From the NCBI GenBank assembly GCA_005281725.1, contig SSBO01000001.1, positions 6,060,399 through 6,124,398 on the forward strand: a DNA stretch of 64,000 nt, written 5' to 3'. A program made the position numbers and the translations under genes. The DNA comes from Wuchereria bancrofti. Lineage: Eukaryota > Nematoda > Chromadorea > Rhabditida > Onchocercidae. This document shows positions 1 through 12,300 of the stretch, one piece after another; the first letter of the stretch is position 1, and each line of letters begins with the position of its first letter. Under the pieces are notes generated by a model. It did not search any database, was not told the origin of the DNA, and saw nothing but the letters and a program-made list of their open reading frames with translations.

Positions 1-267
1 GATTAGAATTAATTGAAGCATAACACATTCATTCTACCAAACGTGAGGCTCTTTTACTTCATCGACATATATATAATGTTCAGTTTACATTAGTTTGTGG
101 TTTTGGAAGTATTTATTCTATGAATTGAAATAGCTCCAAAATGATTACATCTCATTTCTGCTTCATGCCTTTTCCAGTTATAATAGTTGAGAATGGTGCC
201 TTTTTTATTATGAAAATTATCTTCAAAATGAATATGACTTCTTCAAATTAACGTATGATTCCTTCAG

Positions 268-422
268 ATCATGTCGGATGGTCACCATCTTCTGCTCTTA
301 TACCTGCTGCTGTTGTTGCCGTTTTAGTCGTTTATTTGGTGATCGCTGTGTTTGTGTATGTAGCATACAAAGAAGAAAAGAATGATGCGGAACTGCAAGA
401 AATCGTGAAGAAGCGGGAATAG
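268..422 (+). CDS. VMA21-like protein, last exon (gene starts left of the window)
   Basis: VMA21 is a small two-membrane-segment ER protein that chaperones assembly of the V-ATPase Vo sector. This exon follows a ttccttcag acceptor, joins in phase 1 and encodes a glycine-containing loop, a second hydrophobic segment (AAVVAVLVVYLVIAVFVYVA) and a charged tail ending KKRE before TAG at 420-422. The segment followed by a short polar tail is the VMA21 C-terminal pattern and aligns with the second exon of the complete gene at 1485-2062. The first exon, with the N-terminal membrane segment, is not in the window. The tail is longer and more charged than that of the neighbour, so this is a diverged tandem paralogue rather than a fresh copy. 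It could also be a nematode membrane protein only related to VMA21. Confidence 0.8.
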
Positions 423-1484
423 ATACGTTATCTGCTTAGTTATAATATGCTTAGTTATTATTAGCTTTTAATTAATGGTTGCATAAGGCTAATATTTTTC
501 ATATGAAACATTTTTCTTAGAATTACTATTAGCTTGATCTTACATAGTTTCTAATCATAAAAAAGCTCTATAACGGGAGGCGTATAATGTTCTAACTGTC
601 AGAAATGCAAATGGATTTTTCAGAAAATGTTCCTTCCCACGTTAGCTGTCTTGAGCTCCTGAAGTCTTAATTTTTAAGGCTGATTAATACGCAGTCTGTG
701 TCTTAGTTGTGAATCTCTTGTCAATCTTCCATCGACCATTTTCTGTTTTTTATAAAAAAGTGTCTTGGGATGTGTAGTAAGCATTGTACATGAGTTTTTT
801 ATATTCATTGTATAAATTTCATGAGATTCGTATATTGTTATTTGAAAACAGTTTCGACTACAAAATACAGAGAGAGGAATTTTATCCATGCAACTTTGAT
901 TAAGTTCATGATTAACCAATAAATCATTGTTAAATCGCAGGAGAATTTTCTAACGAGTGGCTAAACAAAAGCTTTTTTAACGAAGAAGAATTTAGAAAAT
1001 ATCCTTCAATCCGTGCTTTATTGGTTATACTAGAGTTGGCAATTTTTAGTATTGAATTTTTCATACATCATTAGGACGGGTAGGTTTTTCATATATTAAG
1101 AGATGTATATAAAACAATGTTTTCAAGTAATTTCACCAGCTGAGATTTGTGTGTACTTGTGAGTACTTGATGCAACATTTGCGGGTTTTTCTTACCATGA
1201 ATATATTTTGTCGGTGTTATGTATTTTGATGGTAAAAACTTGATGATAAAACACTGTTTTATTTTGTTTTGTTTTGAGAGAGAAATTCTGTTTTAACAGT
1301 TCTGCATATACAAACGTGTTTCATCTTACATTCAAGGGAAAAATTAAATAGTAAAGGAGCCGTCTCAGTCGCATTTTTGAAATGAAAAAATGCTTTAACA
1401 TTTTGAACTGCGTTGCAGGATCTTAATTTTTTGCAGGATTTTTCAATCCGAAGAATTGAGCTATCGGACGATTAAAATCATTTG
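423..1484. other. Intergenic stretch between two VMA21-like genes
   Basis: AT-rich sequence with no exon I can support. It should contain the 3' UTR of the first VMA21-like gene and the promoter or 5' UTR of the second. Confidence 0.5.
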
Positions 1485-2062
1485 ATGGACCAGTTTATTC
1501 CTAACCTTCGCGATAAAACTGTTCAAACAGCAGTAAAAAATTTACTCACTTATTCACTGACAATTATAGTAGTCCCGCTGGGATCTATGTTCTTTTTGAA
1601 AAAATTCGTTTTTGAAGGTAAATATTCTTCGTTCCAGATGGGAGTCACCACATATGATTGAAAGATGTTGCAACGGATTTGAATAATTGAGAATTCCCAT
1701 CGTCTTATTGGTTGAGGTGTATTACATACAGTAAAGTTTCATATCTGTTTTGATATAAAAATTTTACTGATCTAGATGAATGTATACTTTTTAAAAGATT
1801 TTGAAATATTGAAATTCTAGGAAGACATTCTTTTTGGGAATGATGAAGCAAACATTCTCTATTTTTACAAATCTTTTGAACACAAATCTAGTAAATTTTG
1901 AGTATTTGTTTACTTTTGTAAATCACAGCGCTTCTTGGTTACGACAATCAGGAATCGATTTTGTATTCTGCAATCCTTGCGGTTGTACTTGTTCACATTT
2001 TGCTTTTTTTATTCGTTTACACAGCTTATCAGTCTGACGGAAGACCGGGGAAGGAAGAGTAG
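1485..2062 (+). CDS. vma-21: VMA21, V-ATPase assembly integral membrane protein
   Basis: Two exons, 1485-1617 and 1929-2062, joined in phase 1 (donor gtaaat, acceptor atcacag), give 88 residues, close to the usual VMA21 length of about 100. Exon 1 encodes a short polar N-terminus, then a membrane segment with the family motif (V-V-P-L-G-S-M-F-F) and FE at the junction; exon 2 has the Y-D-N-Q-E-S loop (compare S-N-R-D-S in human VMA21), a second hydrophobic segment ending FVYTAY, and a short tail, SDGRPGKEE. Known role: ER factor needed to build the V-ATPase proton channel sector. The stop is 7 bases from the start of the next gene, PDCD2, on the same strand, which leaves no room for a separate 3' UTR and suggests a bicistronic or SL1-type operon arrangement. 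Confidence 0.9.
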
Positions 2063-2069
2063 TGCAGTT

Positions 2070-4857
2070 ATGTTGGCGAATTTTTCGAGTAAGTTACTTT
2101 ACTTGTATTATTCATCGTTTATCTGTCAAACATTCTACAGTTATCTTTCAACAGCTTTTTTCATTCCAAAAATTATTATATTATAATTATGATTTGTGAC
2201 AGATAATTGATTTATCATTGAGAATTGAAATCCAGTTTTATTTTTAATTGCAGAGTACCCAGTATATTTGGGCTTTGGAAATGTGCTTGAGCCCCAGCTT
2301 TCCTATCGCTTGTCGTCACATTATATGCCACTAGGTAAAATTGGTGGTAAACCCGCTTGGTTAAATCCTGTCAGTCTTCCTGCTAATAATTCTCTTCTTT
2401 GTCGAGTTCGTCTTATTACATTTTACAATCTTTATGGTAAATATAGAAGAAACCGATCAATGAATAGGGCAATTTTCGGTTCACCTCCATGAGTGGTATT
2501 TGAGAAGGCATAATACTGTTCGTGAGAGTATAGAAGTTCTTTACAAGATATCAAATGCTGATGTGGAGACATATTAGCTGTTTTTTTTTCAAAAGGTTAC
2601 ATGTCCGTAACTTTTTTTTCTGCTTTTTAAATCTGCAATTAGTTCTTTTCCTAAACCTAATGATTTCTGAAAGCTAGGAGTAACCATTAAAAAACAGTTT
2701 ATTAAAGCAACGGAAAGAACAGTATTTGGATAATCAGAACCTTCTACTTAAGGTTTGCGAGAAACCAATGGTATTTTTGATTCAAGTTTATGCTACAAGC
2801 CCCAATGACCAAGATTATTCGTTCCATCGTACTTTATTTTTCTTCATTTGTCGAAATTCACAGTGTTCACAAGTAAGTTATCATGTTGATTTTATGTTTC
2901 TGCGATTTGTTTGCTTATTTCTGTTTTCTTAAAAACTTCCTTTCCGTCAGATTTTTTGGAAAATGTATTTAACTAAATATGATAAATTGTGACTAAAGGA
3001 ATATTTTAGAATAATGATGCCAGTAACGTTCGCGCTTTCCGGTGTACTTTACCACGATTCAATGATTTTTACGCTTTCGAACAACCCATCGATCCTGATT
3101 TAGAAGGTGATGTTCCGGATCCGTTCTGGAAGCAAACGTATCCTCATCTATGCCAGATTTGTGGCTGTAGTGCTACGAAGAAATGTGCACGTTGTGAATC
3201 TGCGTGGTACTTTTTCTTTCGCAATTTTTTCATTTATTGAAGAAGCTAATTCTGATTTTCGGATTCTTTTATTTTTATATATTTTGAATGTTATGAGAAT
3301 GCTCTTAGAATGTTCTTAGACATAATATTGTTTGCTCTCCTGAATAATTGTATAATCAGGTTTTTCATCTGAAAGATGAACGAATTCTGTTAAAGCAGGG
3401 AAGAAGGAATAGAAAATATCCTCTTTTAAGTTTTTGTTACAATACAAATTTCTAATTGGTCTGAAGTAGTGATAAATGCTTGGAACTTGTTATTCAGGTA
3501 TTGTAGTCGCGAACATCAGGCAATTGATTGGAGTTCGACGCATAAAAAAAAGTGCTGTAAACAGAGTTCTAATGAGGATCAGCTGCAGTTACATCTTTCT
3601 ACAATTCCTAATAGTGAAGAAAAGTGAGTTTTACTGTTGTCGATGTGGAGAGATAGAAATGGCGAGTAGATGTGAAGAGTGAGAGAGAGAGAGAATCAGC
3701 TGGAAAAAAGAGGGAGAGAAATCTTTTTTCAGAATTTTTGGAATATTTTTTTCCAGGGATGATGAAAATGATTGGATGAAACGTAAACGAAGTATTGCGA
3801 TAAATGCATTTGTTTTCCCAGAATATGCAATAGAAATGGGCACAGAGCACTTGCCAGGAAGTAATCATACTGATAGTGATGATGATAATAGTGATAGTGA
3901 TGACAGTAATGCAGAGAAACGTATGGAGGAATACAGGCAATATATGAAAAAGCATAAGGTTAGAAATGTAATTATTAAAATTTTCTTACACCAACAGTAT
4001 CATGGGAAATTATTAAAATTTTCCAGTTCGGTGCGGCATTTTTTAAATTTGTCATGCTTTAAGCTTATGTTGCATTCTAATTGACTTCAAATTTGCTTCT
4101 TTCTCCTTTCTGTTTTATAATCTTTTGGTTTTTAATATATCTGTAATAGAGTAATGATATTTGACTGGAAATATCTTCAGAGCCCTTGCGATTCTGCTAA
4201 TGGTGATTTGGAAGATTTAGAAGATTTTGCTGATAAGGATACTGCTTTCAAATATTTTAATAAGGTTCACTGTTTATTAAAATCAAATAGTTATTACGGT
4301 ATCAAATAGTCAAATAATTATAAAATCAAATAGATATTATTATGGTTTTTATGTACCGTGTTTTTGGAAATAGCAGAAAATTAGAATATTCGATAGCATA
4401 TAATTCGATAAATACCTCTCTTTAAATGTCAGTTACTGTAGGAAATGTCATCAGGTTATGAAGAAAATGTCACAAACTGTTTAAACTAAGTAAACAACAA
4501 GAGTACTTCGGTATATATGAATATCTTCTCGTCTGCAGTTAATTATGTCTTTAAATATATTTCTAGGTAGTAGCGCTGAATCCTGAACAAGTTTTGCGTT
4601 ATAGTCGTGGTGGTGAACCATTGCTAGCAACTGATCATGCACCACCACCTGAAGCAATTCCACCGTGTTCTCTTTGTGGATCGGAGCGGCAATTCGAACT
4701 TCAACTTATGCCCCATCTTTTAGCACTTATTGGCGTTGATGATCTCGGTAAAAGTATTGATTGGGCTACATTGATGCTGTATACATGTGCTCAGAACTGC
4801 CATGTGCCTAATGATGGCTATGCTGAGGAATATGTTCATAAACAAGATTTTCATTGA
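2070..4857 (+). CDS. pdcd-2: PDCD2 / Zfrp8 family protein with MYND zinc finger
   Basis: Eight exons: 2070-2088, 2254-2405, 2753-2872, 3010-3206, 3498-3623, 3757-3958, 4181-4264 and 4567-4857. All phases agree and give 396 residues. The N-terminal half has the family signatures [27 protein letters not shown] and [11 protein letters not shown]. Exons 4-5 encode a MYND finger (C-x2-C, C-x2-C, then YC-x3-H-x3-DW-x4-H-x3-C). A Ser/Asp-rich acidic linker follows (exon 6), and the C-terminal PDCD2_C domain has a second cysteine set ([16 protein letters not shown], then a late C-x4-C) and ends at TGA 4855-4857. PDCD2 is a chaperone-like factor for ribosomal protein uS5 (RPS2) and is needed in stem cells. 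The exon 2/3 junction uses an unusual ttaag acceptor, but the joined protein matches the family there. The start codon is chosen because it is the only ATG that splices in phase to exon 2. Confidence 0.92.
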
Positions 4858-6351
4858 ATATAGAGTTTGATGAGTAGAAAATGCTAAAGTTTTCTCCAAC
4901 AATTAAACTTTTGAAGTTGAACATTTTGAATGTTTATGAAACTTTTGAAAATTTGCATCCGTCACGTTTATAAATCAGAGTTTTTCGTGTTCTTTTTTAT
5001 GTTTGAAACATTTTAAGTTAACTGTATAAACATAAAATGATGAAGTAAAGAAAACTTTCTGACAACACCTTCTAGGCCTGCTTATTTCCTCGTTGCTTTT
5101 CTTCCTGTACTCATCGCAATCTTTTCTCTCTTTTCATTCGAGCTGGTACTTTTGTATCAATGAATTTGCGAATAAAAATGATGAAGTTAGGTAAGAATGA
5201 CTGAATAATTGTTATTGGTTGTAAAAGACATACAGTTGTCAGGTGTGATATGTCTATTATTGGAGCGATAAATTACATCCCAAAACAAAAATTTCGTTCT
5301 CCTTTCGCTTTCACCCTCCTTTCTGTTTGCATGCCCAGCGGAAGTGAACAGTTGGACTTTTGGGGTGCCGAAATATAAAATATGGTTTTATGACTGATGG
5401 AGCAATGAGGAAATGATTTTGAGATTCTGAAAGGCCTCCGGCGTGTAAAAGCAAGTCGGTACACTGATTTTATGACTGTTTAATGTTGTAAAGTTATATA
5501 TAGCGACTGTGTGCGAACATAATTTGTATGGGCAACAGTAACGGGGTAAAGGACATCGGCAGGTAGGGAAACACGGCTTTTCAATATTTTATTGACCCTG
5601 ATAAGTAATGAGTTGAGCTTTTCAACATGCATTCTATTATGTATTAAAATATGGGGAATTTGAATTAAAATTGGGAACCTGCTGCTAGACTAATAGTGTA
5701 CTTTAAGTGGTAAGTAATGCGTCAAGATGAGATGACTCGAAGCATTTTCAAATTCTTTGATGCTTTTTTTGGCGTACTGGAAGTTTTGTTGGCAGCTATT
5801 CGCTACACTTCATTTCATCATCTAATTTACTACCGCTAGCAGTTAAAGGTACAGCGGGGAGAAGAAAACCAGTGTAAGAGAGAGAGAGAAAAAAATGAAT
5901 GAGAATGAGAATTGTTGCAATTAATTACTGACAGCTGAATTGGCGGCACTTATCTTTGCTATGATTTAAGAAAAGGAAGATAGAACGTGGAGTGAGGAAG
6001 AGAAGGATGGAAGTGGGGAGAGGTGACTGTATCATTTGCGAAACTTTGATAAAAGGAGGGAAAGGGAGGAATTATGGGCAGAAGGACGAGTTCTGTTCAA
6101 CTGTCGTCTGTCTCCCTATGTGTCAATTATTTCTTAAGTGTGCCGACCGGGAGTCCCATCTATTGGTTGGTAAGGATCGGTTGAGGCGGAGCTTTTGATC
6201 TATAAGGAAAAGTTCAGCCATGAGAGCCACCGACAAATTACCGTAAACTTTTGCAAATAAGAGGAAGTGAAGTTAGTTGTGTTGTCGTTCGCCTTACGGA
6301 TGAGGAAGCGGTAAGAAACGGCGAATTCCGGAAATTATTTTGTATGCTTTT
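4858..6351. other. Intergenic region upstream of the homeobox gene
   Basis: Contains the PDCD2 3' UTR and, from about 5.2 kb, somewhat more GC-rich DNA with GA runs (5877-5891). No exon could be supported. It probably holds the promoter and 5' UTR of the homeobox gene that starts at 6352. Confidence 0.4.
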
Positions 6352-9300
6352 ATGCAGTCATTTGATATCGAATCTCTTATTGGCATAGGTAGGGTAAGAA
6401 ATGGCTTCTCTGGAATATCTGAAGAAACTCCAGAAACGGAAACCGCTAAGGAAGCAGTTGCTATTGCTATTAACGAACTTCCGTCTGTTGCTAATACAAA
6501 AGTAAGCACAGCAAATCTAAATTTCGATCAAAGTTTGGTAAAATCTGAGTTTTTGTGCGATTCGACATTATCTCGGACACGTCCGGATGCATCAACTGTA
6601 TCCGCAACTCGAACCATAAATCCGGAATCGAAATGTTTAGGCACTGCTTTCCATACTTATCCCTGCGTATCTGGTGGCAAATCTCAATGTATGCCATCTT
6701 CTCCATCGGTATCAGGTTAGCATTCCTTCAAACCTTAAAAATTGAACCAGAAGTTTTAATGAATTTAAATCGTTCGGATTAAATAGGCAATAAGGACGAG
6801 AATTATGTCCCAACTTTACTATTCAGCATGAAAATATTGGAGATTAGATTATCCAAAAGATCCCACTTTCCATCTAACTCTAATTTTATCGATTTTATTC
6901 TATTGAGCAGATTGAAAATATGAGTGAAAATTGGGCGAAATATAATTAATTCCCTATAATTAAAATATAGAGGCATTTTAGTAATTTAAAGATATTTTTT
7001 CCATCAATGATAATCATTCATTGTAGCTAAATTAGACGTTAATTATTTTTTAAACCTAAAACTTTCATGTAATTACTTTTTACCAACTCTTTCTCTAACT
7101 CGTTTCCTATTAGCTACTAACTAACTAACAAACACTATGAAAGAGTTCACTTATACTGTAAACTACAATCGATATTTAAAAGTTATTTTCCTAAATTTCA
7201 AATTATCTGTAATACATTTTCCATTTCGCAGAGTAACATATCGCAAATAATTGAAATATTTTAAGAACATTTTTGCATTAAACATGATGCAAACTATAAT
7301 ATTTTTTTCTGCTTTGTATCATAATAAATTTCAAAAATTATCTGTTTTATTGTTTCTCTCAAAGGAATTACTTAAGGTTTCACCGACGGATCGTAGGTTA
7401 ATTGCGTTATTTCCAGTTAACGATCAAATTGCATGACCACTGAGTTTTTGATTAACTAACATGAATGCTAGCAATTCATTTATCTGTAAACTATTTTAAA
7501 AACCATCAAGTCTTTTTTTATTTCTTTAAAATTTACTTGCACACTAAATATATCCATTCTTTCTGTTTGAAGTGTACTTAAACAGCCATTTTGAAATTAA
7601 AATGTTTCCGTTGAACTTTGATAGTTTTTCGGTATTTGTAGGGTATTGACAGTTTTTGGTCTTTTGAAGGAAAGCAAAATTGCTTTCGTGGTAACAGTAG
7701 CTGTAGTTTCATGGTAATTCCTTAAAATTTTTTCAGGAAAATTTTTGTGAGATTGTTATCTTCCCTACTGTGATAAAATAAATCTGAAGAATGCTTTTTG
7801 ATATTAGAAATTGTCTTCGTCATGTATTTTAACTAAATGTGATAACGGGATTTCGAATCTCTCATTATTGAACTCTTCAGGAGATGCGTAATGATTGAAA
7901 TCGATTATCAATTGATTTAAAATTCCTTAAATTTAGGAACTTTCTGTTAGGAGGTTTTCTTAGAGATCATGTGGTATTTGAAAGTTGGTTGTTATCCAAA
8001 TTTCATGGAGTTAAAGAAATAAAGATATTTTATGAGCCGGTTAATTTAACCGTTAATTTAGCTCATTTTACCGTAACTGCAGGTATTGTAAGTAGATCAC
8101 AATATTGTTACGACCAATAGAATTATATTTAAATGGGCCTTAAATAAATGTGTTTTATGAGAACTTGTACACAAAAGTTCATCTGACGTAATTTCTTCCT
8201 ATTTCGTTTTTTCTCTTCCTATTTCATTTCGTTTCAAGACGTTATTTTTTGGTGCGAACATTACTGAGGTGATATAACATGACTATAAGGTTAAATGCAA
8301 AGAACAGGTAGCATCGCTATTTTTTCTTCCAGAGTTGTATCCTTCGTTTGCTCTGACAACGGTGGGAATGTGAACAAGACCTAATAACGAAATTAATATT
8401 CCAAATTTCGTGAAGTTTCAAATTTCTCCAAATTTAAGGAATAGCATATGAGATACAAAAGAAGGGAAAAGAAGATAAAGAGCTGCAATGAAATTTAAAA
8501 TGAAATGTATATACTGACGAAAGTTCGTAACCAGTAGCGGATGTTTTTGCTTATTGCAGTGATATCTATCAATATACGTATATATATGCATGTATAATAT
8601 CGTTAATGGGAAACAAAGAAATCATCAATTCAGCCAGTTGGAATAATAAATTAGGTACTGGAAGGATATGACTAATTACTACAAATGCTAAACTGGGTTA
8701 AAGCTGTGAGTGAAGAAAATTTAATGAAAGAGTAAGAAGAGAGGAAATTCAGTTGACCTTCTTACAATGCACTCTTTAAGATTTGAATTTCAAATTTAAT
8801 CAGTCCCGTTGTTGCTTGATTCTATGAATTCATCATTTCCAGATCTTATCATGTACTGACTTATTATATCCATTTCTACTTGTACAATGTCCTATCTTCT
8901 AATATTATGCAAAAATGATATTTTTGCTGGGATAAGAAGGGAATACTAGTTATTAGATAGTTTTAGATTAAGATAGATCATAGCTTCCCTTCGGGATTTA
9001 ATGCTTTGTCATGCATAATAACTGATATTATTTTAGTATGAAAAAGAGAAGTCTCCAACAGATAGATTTAATACAAATTGGCTGCCGCAAGAGATTTATT
9101 TGAAAAAAATAATTGAAAATTAAAGTGTCAAAATATTTACATGAATCTTCCTCGCAAATATTTACTGCAAAAAAAAATATCTGAAAATTCTTAGGATTTG
9201 AAATATTATTTCGGATCATTCATCTACAAGTTTTTTAATCAAAATAGTTGGAAATACTAATTTGCGCTTCTTAAAACATAGATTATAACATTGTTACATG

Positions 9301-12300
9301 CATTGCATTTGTTTCAAAAATTATAAGAGCAATTAAAGAGGTATGAATTGAGAACTGACTGATCATTGCTATTATTTTCAACATTATTTCATTTGCTCTA
9401 TTATTAAAGGTTTGTCATAATATGACATTAAGTTGTTTTTACTTTCTTTGTCTCGATAATGATGACAATGAAAACTTCTTTTACAAATCTAGAAATTTTA
9501 AATTCTGAAAATTTGGTCTATTTTATTTGTAATTATTTGAGAGGTTAAATGTCATTACGCATCATTTCCTCATCGTAGAATTGGCAGTATTCATATTTCC
9601 AAGCAGACATGGAAATACGGTAATGTTTCAGTTGGCTTATATCTTAAAGATTGGCCAAATGTCCGATAAGAGCTTTATACCGCATCAATATCACAATTTC
9701 AAGTATTAAGAAATAGTTTGGCAATCTCTTTTTCGCTTCTTATTTCATCGATATTTTCTGATACTTCTCATTGGCAATTTTTGGCAAGAATTATGTGTGA
9801 AATTCAATTTTCTAATTATATTAGTTCATTGCTATTTCTATTTTTGATTTATTGTATTGATGTCATACGACTGATCATTTTTTGGCGTGAATTATGTGTG
9901 AAATTCAATTTTTATTTAATTTATTTAGAGTGAATAAGAAGTAGTAAGTGTAAAGCAAATGAAGATAGGAATTTGAATGGTTTAATAAATAATACAGAAC
10001 AGACGAGACTGCCTGTAGAATTTTTAAAGACATAATTGGTTTCTGAACAAATGGCGCAGTATGGCGGTATGCATAAACATAAGATTTACATGTCGTAAAA
10101 ATGATATAATTGCTATATGGCTCTATAATAAATGTTATGAAAACAATAACATAATTATATTCAAATGAACCCAACAGCTTTTTCTAACGTCTCAGGAATG
10201 AAACAAAATTGAATGGAGTAAGATGCCATCGAATAGGATTGTTACAGTATGACAACTGTTGTATCCATTCTCTAAATTGTCTGGAAGTGAGAGACATTTT
10301 GCTTGAAATGACAATAACGGTGCTCGTAAAAAGTTCGTTGAAGAGAAACCGCAAAGGAACGATGGCGGAATTACCAAATATGCAATTGCTTTTCGTACTG
10401 TGACTTTCCCTTTCCCCATACCTGTCAGGTGGTTGAGGCGCACGACAGTGATACAATTATCTTCAACCTCGACATTCTTAGCATTAATTGTTTGATGATA
10501 AGAGATGACCTTCATTAAAATTAGCAGTGAGAAAACAATAATCGTCCTAAGAGCACATTTCAGCCCACGGGAATCAGAATAGACTGTCGCTGAAATCCTA
10601 AAAATTATACGTAAATTTTTATGCATCATTTCAATGAATATACCCTACGCTATTTCAAGTTCTCACCTTTTCTGCAACTTCAATGAAGCAAAGGTTTTAA
10701 ACAAATAAATTGGATATTAAAATGCATTGAAGAGTTTTTGGATATAATTTCTCTAAATTTAATTAAATTTCGCTTTCTATTTTAAGTGCAAAATTTTATT
10801 TCATATCATACCTGCTAAATTTAAAAATGCAAATAACAAAAGCATACTTGCAGTGGAACCTCGTGATGATGGTACAATGAGACGCTATCGGACAGCATTT
10901 AGCCGTGAACAGATCAGCCGACTAGAAAAGGAGTTCGCACGTGAGAATTATGTATCACGACCAAAAAGATGTGAGTTGGCGACGCAACTCAATTTACCTG
11001 AAGGCACTATAAAGGTAAGTAAAACAATCCTTTATCTGATTATTGCTCATTGAAGTAAATCAATAATTTACCCCCTTTGTGAATCACCTCCCCGACAAAT
11101 TGTACTCCTTTCTACAATATTTGTAGTATCTTATATTCTGACAATTCATTGAAGGAATACATTGGGTTCACTGTACTTCTTTTGTACAATTGGTCGTCTT
11201 AGTAGTGTTTCTCAATTTTCTAAAGGTATTAGTTTGAAGTCTCGCACAATTGGAATTAACATTGAATTTTTTAAAAATAGAAATGAAGTTTTTATTTATT
11301 TTTTGGCATCCATAATTCAAGATTATGCATGATTAATGGGATTTCTTAGAGCCACTTCAGCTAAACTAGCGCGCTCACTAAGCAACTTCTAGAAGCAGTT
11401 ACTGTAGATTTAGCTGGAATTATTCCCCATGAGACTTCAATTTGTAAGAAGATGCTTTGCGAAAGCAAAATGAATTGAGCTAAATGATATTGAAATCATA
11501 TGCATTTTTTCTGGGCTTTTCATTTAAACAGCTTAAATCCTAGCAACCAATTTATTTTGATTCTGAAAGATTTCAATACTCTATATTCAATCTTTTGCAC
11601 TTTTCCTTATTTTAATTGCTTGAGAGGACTGGTGCTTGTCTTGTCATTTTAAGCCATCATTTTTGTTGTCATTGTTCCTGACACGTTATCAGTCCAGCAG
11701 AAGCGGGGGAGAGGTGGGGATGAGGAATAAATAAGGAGGAAAAAGAGGCCAACAGAGAGAGAGAGAGAAGATTAAATTTATGAATATTTAGAAACCACTT
11801 CCAATTCTTCCTGCACAATCCGTCTAAAAATTGATAATTTATCAAAGTACTACGCATCCTTCCTATTTAATAGACATCCTAAACCATTCACTAATTTTTC
11901 GCTTCAAATGATCACAGTATATTAAATTTATTTGTTCTCTTTCATGACACATTGTACTTCAGCCAAAATCTTACTAAAATAACGGATTGCATTTTGTTAA
12001 GTATCGAGAATGCAGATAGATAGCCAACCGGAAGAATATCAAATAAGTGGCCTCTTCATAGTCATGATTTAAATGATAATCACAATCAAAACAATCCTGA
12101 TTAGGATGAATGCGATTTATTTCAGCAGCTACTTAAACCTTCAACTTCACGGACAATGAAAAAATACAAAACTTTTTTTATCATATTATCAATCCCCCCC
12201 CCCCCCCCCCCCCCCCCCGTCTCTAATTTTTCCACTTCTTACTCTAACCCCTTTATTAATTCGATTTTCACTCAGTTTAAAAATTCTTGGGGTAATTTCA

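Larger units (their letters stand above)
6716..10853. other. Large first intron of the Eve-class gene
   Basis: AT-rich intron of 4,138 bases. It holds a direct repeat at 9778-9811 and 9879-9912 and a possible small minus-strand gene at 10192-10629. Long first introns of developmental homeobox genes often carry enhancers; nothing specific was recognised here. Confidence 0.6.

Noticed and set aside
6340..6351. Start of the homeobox protein at 6340
   Set aside because: The codon is TTG. The ATG at 6352 is the first in-frame start and gives the eh1-like N-terminus.
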